A DNA stretch of 64,000 bases, taken from positions 7,072,471-7,136,470 of the forward strand of contig CM038050.1 of the NCBI GenBank assembly GCA_021397845.1, read 5' to 3'. Every line of letters begins with the position of its first letter. Position 1 is the first letter of the stretch. Shown here piece after piece: positions 1 to 7,735 of the stretch. The DNA is from Areca catechu. Taxonomy: Eukaryota > Streptophyta > Magnoliopsida > Arecales > Arecaceae. Both the position numbers and the translations under genes were made by a program. The notes under the pieces were generated by a model, which worked only from the letters and a program-made list of their open reading frames with translations, did not search any database and had not been told where the DNA came from.

Positions 1-300
1 GCCAGGTGTCCACCCAGGAGGGGTCCACCTAAGCCGAGGTCGGCTGACCCTTCGCCTTGCGCCAGGTGGCCACCCGGAGACGGGTCCACCTCGGCCGAAG
101 CCAGGCGACCTCCTGCCGCCTCGCCAGGTGTCCACCCAGGAGGGGTCCACCTAAGCCGAGGTCGGCTGACCCTTCGCCTTGCGCCAGGTGGCCACCCGGA
201 GACGGGTCCACCTCGGTCGAAGCCAGGCGACCTCCTGCCGCCTCGCCAGGTGTCCACCCAGGAGGGATCCACCTAAGCCGAGGACGGCCGATCCCTCGCC
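1..300 (+). repeat. 122-bp tandem repeat inside the 5' LTR
   Basis: The motif gccaggtgtccaccc recurs at 1, 123 and 245, a 122-bp period. Each unit consists of two related halves of about 61 bp (gccaggtggccacccgg and gccaggtgtccacccag). The unit keeps frames open on both strands, which explains the proline- and arginine-rich open frames here; they are not genes. The last unit is diverged and runs into unique LTR sequence near 300. Confidence 0.9.
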
Positions 301-1166
301 TCTCGCCAGTTGGCCCCCGGAGACAGGTCCAACTCAGCCAAGGTCAGACCACTCGTACGGAGAGGCCCCCGGGGAAAGCGACAGGTCCCGAGACCATCCC
401 TCGGGCCGTACCGGCCCTAGACGGCATCCCGTACGGAGGGCGGCGGCACGCGGAACGTCACTTACATTGGCCCGACAGGTCCCGCAGTCGAGAGACCCGA
501 TCCTGACGGAACAGGCCCCATAAACGGATGGCGCCCACGCTCGGGGAAAAGAACGCTCTCACGAAGCCCGAGGCCTGACGACTTGCCGCTCTGCCAGCAC
601 CGCCCTCCCTCTTTTTCTCTTCTGCCCTTGCCTTTTCCCTGCTGGGCCCGGCGGACGAGGTCGGAAAGCCGCCTGGCCTCCTTCACCAAAAAGGAAAAAG
701 AGAGGAGGACAGGGGGGAGGAGTTTTCGAGGGAGAAAAGGACAAGCGCACGACGGAGGGAGATAAAGAGGGAAGAATCCGAAGACTGCAAGGTAAGCCAA
801 CTAGCCTGGGGACAAGAAGGAAGCACCGGCACAAGGTCTCGCTCCGAGGAAGAAACCAGAGATCCCGAGAGGGGAATACTGGACGCGAGCTCGGCGGGCA
901 GGCCCAGCCGAGATTCCAGTCCCCGGCGCTTTCCCTTCACTAGTTAACTCTCCAAATCTGTGACCCTTTAGAGGGCCTGGGAGGGAGAGTCTGTTCCTCC
1001 ACGTCGTCTACTGACTTGACCGTCGGAGCCCCCTCGCCGGAATCCCCGGCCAGGGTCCTCTAACCCCTTTGTTGCAGGTTTCTCGCAGGAAGGGAGGCTC
1101 CCTTGCCAGGCGGTCAGGGAGGATCGGCTGATCCTCGGCACGGGCGCGGCGACGAGGACGGCAACA
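1..1166 (+). repeat. 5' LTR of the Tat element (truncated at window start)
   Basis: This matches 10945-12110 base for base apart from about 19 substitutions, so roughly the first 446 bp of the LTR lie outside the window. It ends in gcaaca at 1161-1166, directly before the primer-binding site. The differences cluster around 424-447, in a stretch that is otherwise unremarkable. Confidence 0.95.
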
Positions 1167-1169
1167 GAT

Positions 1170-1187
1170 TGGCGCGCCAGGTAGGGG
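1170..1187 (+). other. Primer-binding site of the Tat element
   Basis: The sequence tggcgcgccaggtagggg begins three bases after the LTR end, the usual place for a tRNA-primed PBS. The same site in diverged form is found at 12434 and at 63021, which ties three elements in this window to one broad family. I do not assign the tRNA. Confidence 0.85.
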
Positions 1188-1245
1188 GGCAGGACACTAA
1201 CCCCCAGTGGGAACTAGCTTTTTGCAGGTGTCACGCTCTCTAGCA

Positions 1246-1779
1246 ATGGTGGTCACTCGTGGTCGCGAGGCGTCCACCAGCCGAGTGGGAGAAGCCCACT
1301 CCCCTCCAGGGGGCCACACCCCCGAACGGGAGCTTCCGGCTCCCCCTCCTCTTCTGCAGCAGCCTACCCCGGCGGACAGATCCCTTGCGGCCATCGTCCA
1401 GCAGCTGCAGACCTTGACCTCAGCGGTCCGACAGCTTCAGCATCAGCAACGGTCCCTGGCCACTCAGCCACAGCCAGGGACCCCCGCGGCCCGAGTCGCG
1501 GGGCAGCGTGGGAGCCTGCGCTCAATCCAGGGCAGGCCGTCCCATCCACAAGCCATCTCCAACCCCCGAGGGAGCCGCCAAGCTCCCCCGAAGAGAAACT
1601 ATTCCGGCTCGGGGATCACGAGAGTCGATCCCCGGCCGATGGGGCCGAAACGATGCATCGCAGCAAGCGACGCCGGGTCCAGACCTCGCGCCGAGACCGA
1701 TCGGCGCCCCCCTCACCTGCAGTCTCGGTGGAAGACTCCACCGACGAAGCCATCAGGCGCCAGGCCGAAAGGCGCCTAG
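1246..1779 (+). CDS. Gag N-terminus (frame 1)
   Basis: The natural gag start is probably the ATG at 1246 (protein begins MVVTRGREAST). It is followed by a proline-rich stretch and a glutamine/leucine-rich segment at about 1380-1470 that could form a short coiled coil. The start is supported by the older element, which has the equivalent MVTTGAHEAS at 12520. The protein sense moves to another frame somewhere between about 1470 and 1560; upstream of the ATG at 1653 that second frame is already open and reads plausible gag (for example LFRLGDHESRSPADG). The frame 1 reading beyond about 1560 is therefore likely nonsense. Either a 1-base indel broke this copy or the assembly has an error. Confidence 0.7.
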   Translation: MVVTRGREASTSRVGEAHSPPGGHTPERELPAPPPLLQQPTPADRSLAAIVQQLQTLTSAVRQLQHQQRSLATQPQPGTPAARVAGQRGSLRSIQGRPSHPQAISNPRGSRQAPPKRNYSGSGITRVDPRPMGPKRCIAASDAGSRPRAETDRRPPHLQSRWKTPPTKPSGARPKGA

Positions 1780-4460
1780 AAGAGCACGAGCGCAAGTTGG
1801 CGGAGTTCGCCCGACGGTTCGCCGACCTGCAGAACTCGTCAGCCGACCCGGCGGGCTACGACTCCCGCCCCCCTTTCTCCGAAGAGATCCAGGCGGAACC
1901 AATCCCGAAACGGTTCCGCATGCCGCAGGTGGACCCCTACGATGGGACCACCGACCCCCTGGACCACCTGGAGGGTTATAAAGCCCTCATGAGGGTCCAG
2001 GGCGCCACCGACGCCCTTCTGTGCATCGCCTTCCCTGCAACCCTTCGGAAGGTCGCTCGAGTCTGGTTCGCCCGTCTCGAGCCCGGATCCATTTGCTCCT
2101 TCCAGCAGTTGGAAGGAAAGTTTGTGGCACATTTCGATGCTTGTCGAAAGGTGCCAAGGGAGGTGGACAGCCTCTTCTCCATCCGCCAGCAGGACCAGGA
2201 GCTGCTCCGAGACTACATCGCCCGGTTTAAGACCGCAGCCCTGGAGATCTACAGCTTGGACGAGCCCGTCGCTATGCTGGCTCTAAAGCGCGGGCTCAAG
2301 ATGTCCCGCCTGACCTATTCCCTGGACAAGAAGCCGCCCAGGACGTATTCCGAGCTCCTCCTCCGCGCCCACAAGTACATCCGAGCGGAGGAGGCTGACC
2401 GCACCCGTCGAGAGCTGGACGGGAAGATTCTGAAGAAGTCAATTCCGAGGGACGCCCCGGGAGCTCGGAGGCCCGGGCCATCAGCCGACCCTCGCCCGAA
2501 CCCAAGGCCGAGGGCCGAGTCTGCCCCCGAGCGGAGGTACACACCTCTCCTCGCACCTCGAGCCAAAATCCTCATGAAAATCGAGGGCGAGCGCTACCTC
2601 CGCCGACCTCCACCTCAGAACCCAAGGGCCGCCCGAGACAAATCAAAGTACTGCCAATTCCACCGCGAGCACGGACATGACACGGAGGAGTGCCGCCATT
2701 TGAAGCGGGAGATCGAGGAGCTGATCGGGAGGGGATACCTCCGGAAGTTCGTCAAGAACGAGGCCCCCTCCGAGAAGCAGCCGCTCGCGGCCTTGCCACC
2801 TGTCCCTGCAATCGACAACCGGCCAACAGAGAGGCCCGTGGGCATGATCTCGCGCGGATCCGACCGAGCAGAGAAGAGAGCCCGGGAAGTCCCGGAGAAT
2901 GTAATCCCTCCCAAAGGAAGGGAGTCTAACGGCAATGTAAACGATGATGCCGTGGTGGTCGAGATGACCATCGCGAAACACCCTGTACATCGAATCATGG
3001 TGGATAGTGGAAGCTCGGCCGATGTACTTTTTTACGATGCTTTCTCTCGGATGAATTTGCCTCTCGACCAGCTAAAGCCAGTGCACACCCCACTGGTAGG
3101 TTTTACAGGAGACTCCGTGGGAGTCGAACGGGAAATCACTCTCCCAGTTACCGCCGGATCCCCACCTCGGCAGGCGACCATCATGGTAACTTTCACTGTC
3201 GTCAAGCTCCCTTCGCCTTACAACGCCATTCTTGGGCGTCCCGGGCTCAACCAACTAGACGCCACCATCTCCACAAGGAGACTGCTGGTGCAGTTCCCCA
3301 CGCCTTTCGGGTTCGGAGAAATGAAGGGGACGATCCAGCCAGTCCCGCTCTGCCTACAGACAATCCCAGGCACCAGGGGCGCAGAGCTCGCCCAAAATGT
3401 CGAGGACCTCGACCTGAGAGAAAAAGAACCCAGGGGAGGGCCCGTAGAGCGCCTGCTCTCCTTTCCCCTTGGTTCGGACCCCCTGAAGACGGTGCAAGTC
3501 GGGGCCCAGCTCCCCGAAGAGGAGCGAACCCGCCTGCTGGAGTTCCTTCGTGCCAACGCCGATGTGTTCGCTTGGTCGGCGGCCGACATGCCGGGTATTC
3601 CGCCCGAGATTATCATGCACAGCCTGAACGTGGACCCAGGCAGCCGCCCGGTCCGCCAGAAGAAGAGAAGCTTTGCCATGGAGAGGCAGAAGGCGATCGA
3701 CGAGGAGGTAGAGAAACTTCTCGCCGCCGGTTTCATCCGAGAAGTCCAATACCCCAGCTGGTTAGCAAATGTGGTCATGGTAAAGAAGAGCAGCGGTATG
3801 TGGAGGATCTGCGTGGACTACACCGACCTCAATCGAGCTTGCCCGAAGGACAGCTTCCCTCTGCCAAAGATTGACCAGCTGGTCGACACCACCTCGGGAC
3901 ACCGTCTCCTGTCATTCATGGACGCTTTCTCCGGATACAACCAGATCCGGATGAATCCGGAGGACGAGGAGCGTACCGCCTTCATAACTGACCGTGGGAC
4001 TTTCTGTTACAGGATGATGCCCTTCGGCCTCAAGAACGCGGGGGCGACGTACCAACGTCTGGTCAATAAAGTCTTCAAAGACCAGATAGGCCGCAACATG
4101 CAGGTGTACGTGGACGACATGCTGGTAATGAGCAAACTTGACTCGGACCACGTAGCCGACCTGGCGGAGACGTTCGGCAACCTCCGGCGCCACCATATGA
4201 AGCTGAATCCGGTGAAGTGCGCCTTCGGGGTCTCCGCCGGAAAGTTCCTAGGGTTCATGGTGACCCAGAGAGGAATCGAGGCCAACCCGGAGAAGGTCCA
4301 GGCCATCCTGGACATGGAGCAGCCAGCCTCCAAGAAACAAGTGCAGCAGCTGACCGGTAGGGTTGCGGCCCTTAGCCGTTTTATTTCCAGGTCGGCGGAC
4401 CGCTGCCGTCCCTTCTTCAAGGTGCTGAGGAAGATGAATGGTTTCGCCTGGACCGAGTAA
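1653..4460 (+). CDS. Gag-pol: gag, zinc knuckle, aspartic protease, reverse transcriptase
   Basis: A 935-residue open frame. Residues of about 80-260 form a retrotransposon gag domain (PKRFRMPQVDPYDGTTDP onward). Residues 334-347 are a zinc knuckle spaced C-x2-H-x4-H-x4-C, a CCHC motif with His at the second position. The aspartic protease active site DSGSS starts at Asp451. The reverse transcriptase follows with its palm motifs and the catalytic YVDD at 819-822. The frame stops at a TAA (4458-4460) just after the RT connection region, yet downstream sequence continues in the same frame with typical RNase H. That makes the stop a point nonsense change inside pol, not a natural end. The open frame does not start with the true gag N-terminus, which lies upstream in another frame. 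Confidence 0.93.
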   Translation: MHRSKRRRVQTSRRDRSAPPSPAVSVEDSTDEAIRRQAERRLEEHERKLAEFARRFADLQNSSADPAGYDSRPPFSEEIQAEPIPKRFRMPQVDPYDGTTDPLDHLEGYKALMRVQGATDALLCIAFPATLRKVARVWFARLEPGSICSFQQLEGKFVAHFDACRKVPREVDSLFSIRQQDQELLRDYIARFKTAALEIYSLDEPVAMLALKRGLKMSRLTYSLDKKPPRTYSELLLRAHKYIRAEEADRTRRELDGKILKKSIPRDAPGARRPGPSADPRPNPRPRAESAPERRYTPLLAPRAKILMKIEGERYLRRPPPQNPRAARDKSKYCQFHREHGHDTEECRHLKREIEELIGRGYLRKFVKNEAPSEKQPLAALPPVPAIDNRPTERPVGMISRGSDRAEKRAREVPENVIPPKGRESNGNVNDDAVVVEMTIAKHPVHRIMVDSGSSADVLFYDAFSRMNLPLDQLKPVHTPLVGFTGDSVGVEREITLPVTAGSPPRQATIMVTFTVVKLPSPYNAILGRPGLNQLDATISTRRLLVQFPTPFGFGEMKGTIQPVPLCLQTIPGTRGAELAQNVEDLDLREKEPRGGPVERLLSFPLGSDPLKTVQVGAQLPEEERTRLLEFLRANADVFAWSAADMPGIPPEIIMHSLNVDPGSRPVRQKKRSFAMERQKAIDEEVEKLLAAGFIREVQYPSWLANVVMVKKSSGMWRICVDYTDLNRACPKDSFPLPKIDQLVDTTSGHRLLSFMDAFSGYNQIRMNPEDEERTAFITDRGTFCYRMMPFGLKNAGATYQRLVNKVFKDQIGRNMQVYVDDMLVMSKLDSDHVADLAETFGNLRRHHMKLNPVKCAFGVSAGKFLGFMVTQRGIEANPEKVQAILDMEQPASKKQVQQLTGRVAALSRFISRSADRCRPFFKVLRKMNGFAWTE

Positions 4461-5555
4461 TGCCAGCAGGCCTTCGAGGAGTTGAAGAAGACGCTCGCAT
4501 CACCACCTTTGCTGTCCAGGCCCGAGGAAGGGGAGGAGCTTACCCTCTACTTGGCCGTTACCCCGGAGGCCGTCAGCTCTGTCCTGGTCCGAACCGACGA
4601 CCACGGGATCCAGCGACCGGTGTACTATACCAGTAAACTCCTCCGGGACGCGGAGCTCAGGTATTCCCGGCCCGAGAAACTCGTTTTTGCGCTAATAGTG
4701 TCTGCCCAGCGTCTCAGGCCCTATTTCCAAGCGCATCCCATCGCCGTCTTGACGGATCAACCGCTGAAAGCGGTGCTCAGCCGACCCGACACCTCGGGGC
4801 GATTGGTCAAATGGGCACTGAAACTCAGCGAGTTCGATATTACATACCGACCGAGGTCGGCAATGAAGGCACAGGTGCTGGCCGACTTCTTTGTCGAATG
4901 CGCAGGTTTGGGCAGGGAGCCCGAGGAGGACTCCTCGGCCCAGCCGATGGAGGTCGGCACCAACGAGCCCGGAGAGGACGCCTGGATCCTCCATGTAGAC
5001 GGAGCCTCAAACTCCGGCGGGAGCGGAGCTGGGCTCATCCTTGCAAACGGCGACGGAGTCGTCGCCGAGTGCGCGCTCCGTTTCCAGTTCCCCGCGACAA
5101 ACAACCAAGCGGAGTACGAGGCACTTCTCGCCGGACTCAGGGTCTCCCGTGAGCTGGGCGTGACCAACCTCAGAGCTTTCACTGACTCCCAGCTCGTGGC
5201 GGGGCAGGTGTCCGGGGAGTACGTCGCTCACAACCCCCAGATGGCGAAGTATTTGGAGCTCGTCAAGGCGGGCGCGTCCAAGTTCCGGCGCTTCAACATC
5301 TTCCATATCCCCCGCAGGGAGAACGCCCGCGCGGATGCCCTCTCTCGGTTGGCGACTCTGCCGGACACAATGCTGGGACGCGCTCATGTGGAGCGACTCG
5401 AAGTCCCAAGCCTCGAAGCACCGGCGGGGGTCCATCAGGTCAGCCAGGAGCCCGGCTGGATGGACAAGTACGCCGCGTACATCACCAGCGGCATTCTGCC
5501 GGAAGACGAGATGCGGCTCGCCTCATCAGGAAGAAGGCCGTACGGTTTGTCCTGA
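4461..5555 (+). CDS. Pol continued: RNase H plus second (archaeal-type) RNase H
   Basis: This is in the same frame as the preceding gag-pol segment after its stop; the first ATG is at 4482. The first RNase H/connection unit occupies about 4540-4890. A second RNase H-like domain starts near 4983 (WILHVDGASNSGGSG) with further acidic motifs (NNQAEYEAL, FTDSQLV, RADALSRLA). Two successive RNase H domains are a known feature of the Tat lineage, where the second domain is the active one. The frame ends at TGA 5553-5555, while integrase continues in the next frame. The coding sense crosses from one frame to the other near 5508-5512, consistent with loss of one base there. Confidence 0.88.
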   Translation, partial: CQQAFEELKKTLASPPLLSRPEEGEELTLYLAVTPEAVSSVLVRTDDHGIQRPVYYTSKLLRDAELRYSRPEKLVFALIVSAQRLRPYFQAHPIAVLTDQPLKAVLSRPDTSGRLVKWALKLSEFDITYRPRSAMKAQVLADFFVECAGLGREPEEDSSAQPMEVGTNEPGEDAWILHVDGASNSGGSGAGLILANGDGVVAECALRFQFPATNNQAEYEALLAGLRVSRELGVTNLRAFTDSQLVAGQVSGEYVAHNPQMAKYLELVKAGASKFRRFNIFHIPRRENARADALSRLATLPDTMLGRAHVERLEVPSLEAPAGVHQVSQEPGWMDKYAAYITSGILPEDEMRLASSGRRPYGLS

Positions 5556-6688
5556 TGGACGGGCAGCTGTATCGAAGGTCCTACTCTTATCCCCTCCTCA
5601 AGTGCATTGGACCCACAGAAGCCAAGCTTGTGCTCCAGGAGATTCACGAAGGCATCTGTGGGAACCACGTGGGGGGCAGGGCATTGGCGTACAAGGCCCT
5701 TCGTCAAGGCTACTTCTGGGAGACGATGAAGGAGGACGCCGCCGACTTCGTGAAGAAATGCGACCGGTGCCAGCGCCACGCCACGGTACAGCGGCAACCC
5801 TCCAACCCGATCTCTCAGCTCTCAGCCCCCTGGCCGTTCGCCCAGTGGGGGATGGACCTCCTGGGCCCATTCCCGCCGGCGTCCGGCCAGCGGAAGTTCC
5901 TAATAGTGGCTATCGACTACTTCACAAAGTGGGTCGAAGCCGAACCCTTGGCAAGAATCACCGAAGCAAACGTCGCCAAGTTCTTCTGGAAGTCCATCGT
6001 CTGTCGCTTCGGCCTCCCCCACACCGTGGTCACCGACAACGGACGCCAGTTCGACTGTCGAGAGTTCGAAGATTTCTGCAACGACCTCGGCATCAAGCAT
6101 CGCTTCACTTCGGTGGCGCACCCCCAGACCAACGGGGAGGCTGAGGTCACGAACAGGACCATTCTTCAGGGCCTCCGAACGCGGCTGGACCAAGCCAAGG
6201 GCAGGTGGGCCGACGAGCTTCCCAGCATTCTTTGGGCATACCATACCACTCCAAGGACGGCTACTGACGAAACCCCATTCAACCTCATTTTCGGGGCCGA
6301 GGCAGTCATCCCGATCGAGCTCAGCATACCCACGCTGCGCGTGGAACAATACGACGAGACAGAAAACCCGGCCAGGATGATGCTCAACCTAGACCTCCTC
6401 GAAGAAACAAGGGACAAGGCCCGAATTCGAATGGCGGCGTACCGGCAACGTGTAGCCAGATATTACAACTCCCGAGTACGGCCGAAGGTTTTTCGTCCCG
6501 GGGACTTGGTCCTCCGGCGTGCAGAAGCCTCCCAGCCACGAGAGTGCGGCAAGCTTTCACCCAACTGGGAAGGCCCTTATCGGGTAGCAGAAGCCCTCCC
6601 TCACGGAGCATGTTACTTGGAAGAATTGGGAGGTGCCAGGTTCCCCCGGACATGGAACCCCTCAAACCTGAGAATGTACTACCAGTAA
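5510..6688 (+). CDS. Integrase, C-terminal part of pol
   Basis: The frame is usable from about 5510, although its first ATG is at 5555. It encodes an HHCC zinc-binding region (HEGICGNHVGG and CDRCQRHA), then the integrase core with Asp101, Asp161 and Glu197 counted from the ATG, a D-x59-D-x35-E layout typical of retroviral-type integrases. The C-terminal part holds the GPY/F-like segment (KLSPNWEGPYRV), and the protein ends MYYQ at 6686. Integrase inserts the reverse-transcribed DNA into the host chromosome. The core looks intact; only the frame break just upstream separates it from RNase H. Confidence 0.92.
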   Translation, partial: DAARLIRKKAVRFVLMDGQLYRRSYSYPLLKCIGPTEAKLVLQEIHEGICGNHVGGRALAYKALRQGYFWETMKEDAADFVKKCDRCQRHATVQRQPSNPISQLSAPWPFAQWGMDLLGPFPPASGQRKFLIVAIDYFTKWVEAEPLARITEANVAKFFWKSIVCRFGLPHTVVTDNGRQFDCREFEDFCNDLGIKHRFTSVAHPQTNGEAEVTNRTILQGLRTRLDQAKGRWADELPSILWAYHTTPRTATDETPFNLIFGAEAVIPIELSIPTLRVEQYDETENPARMMLNLDLLEETRDKARIRMAAYRQRVARYYNSRVRPKVFRPGDLVLRRAEASQPRECGKLSPNWEGPYRVAEALPHGACYLEELGGARFPRTWNPSNLRMYYQ

Positions 6689-6751
6689 TGTAAGGCTCCC
6701 AGTTTCCCTAACAAAGCTTCTTCACTTCAAACATTCTTCTCTAACTTCAAC

Positions 6752-7400
6752 AAGAAGGCCTGCGGCATCGAGCTCAGTCCGGAAGATCCTGGGCTTCGGC
6801 CTGGAAGGTGGCGTCGAACCCAGTTCGCCCACGCAAGCCCGGAGCACAGCTCAGCAAGCCGCGCAAGGTTTGAGAAAGCCTGCGGCATCGAGCTCAGTCC
6901 GGAAGACCCTGGGCTTCGGCCTGGAAGGTGGCGCCGAACCCAGTTCGCCCACGCAAGCCCGGAGCACAGCTCAGCAAGCCGCGCAAGGTTTGAGAAAGCC
7001 TGCGGCATCGAGCTCAGTCCGGAAGATCCTGGGCTTCGGCCTGGAAGGTGGCGTCGAACCCAGTTCGCCCACGCAAGCCCGGAGCACGGCTCAGCAAGCC
7101 GCGCAAGGTTTGAGAAAGCCTGCGGCATCGAGCTCAGTCCGGAAGATCCTAGGCTTCGGCCTGGAAGGTGGCGTCGAACCTAGTTCGTCCACGCAAGCCC
7201 GAAGCACAGCTCAGCAAGCCGCGCAAGGTTTGAGAAAGCCTGCGGCATCGAGCTCAGTCCAGAAGATCCTGGGCTTCGGCCTGGAAGGTGGCGCCGAATC
7301 CGCTTCGCCCACGCAAGCCCGGAGCACAGCTCAGCAAGCCGCGCAAGGTTTGAGAAAGCCTGCGGCATCGAGCTCAGTCCGGAGGATCCCGGTTTCGGCC
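6752..7400 (+). repeat. 120-bp tandem array between pol and the antisense gene
   Basis: Five full 120-bp units plus a partial sixth begin near 6752, 6872, 6992, 7112, 7232 and 7352 (motif gcctgcggcatcgagctcag). Units differ by only a few bases. The period is a multiple of three, so a 40-residue repeat is open on the plus strand (6870-7868) and another on the minus strand (6727-7128 and 7180-7452). Such arrays between pol and the 3' LTR are known in Tat-type elements. I regard the open frames as by-products of the repeat. Confidence 0.93.
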
Positions 7401-7735
7401 CGGAAGATGGTGCAGGAACTGTGTTGTCCGCGCAAGCATGAAGGCAGCCCAAAGTCGGACCTGCTCAGGATTCTTGCCTTGCCGCAACACGGTTTTGCAG
7501 ACCCCGTCCTTCGATTTAGTATGGAAGGACTAGGCCCGCAGTTGTCTCAGGTATCCCAGACCGACATCTCAGAAACAAACAAGCAAAGAAGAAGAAAAGA
7601 ACCAAAGATGATAGACAAGTTCTTATGGAAAAGAAGTTTCATTACAAGGTGTTCAGTACAAACTGGGAGCCCCGACAGGCCGGAACTCCCCAAAAAAAAA
7701 AGAAGGACAAAGAAAGCAAAAGTACAAGGTAACAG
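7400..7735. other. Spacer downstream of the array
   Basis: This stretch lies between the tandem array and the stop of the antisense gene. It contains adenine-rich segments (7683-7730). No conserved protein was recognised. It would hold the 3' ends of both the sense pol and the antisense transcript. Confidence 0.5.

Noticed and set aside
57..523. Long proline/arginine-rich open frames on both strands in the left LTR (and again at 10757-11467)
   Set aside because: They are produced by the GC-rich 122-bp repeat, appear in several frames at once and contain no domain.
6727..7452. Minus-strand open frames with a 40-residue repeat over the tandem array
   Set aside because: The 120-bp period keeps any open frame open; there is no start context or independent support.
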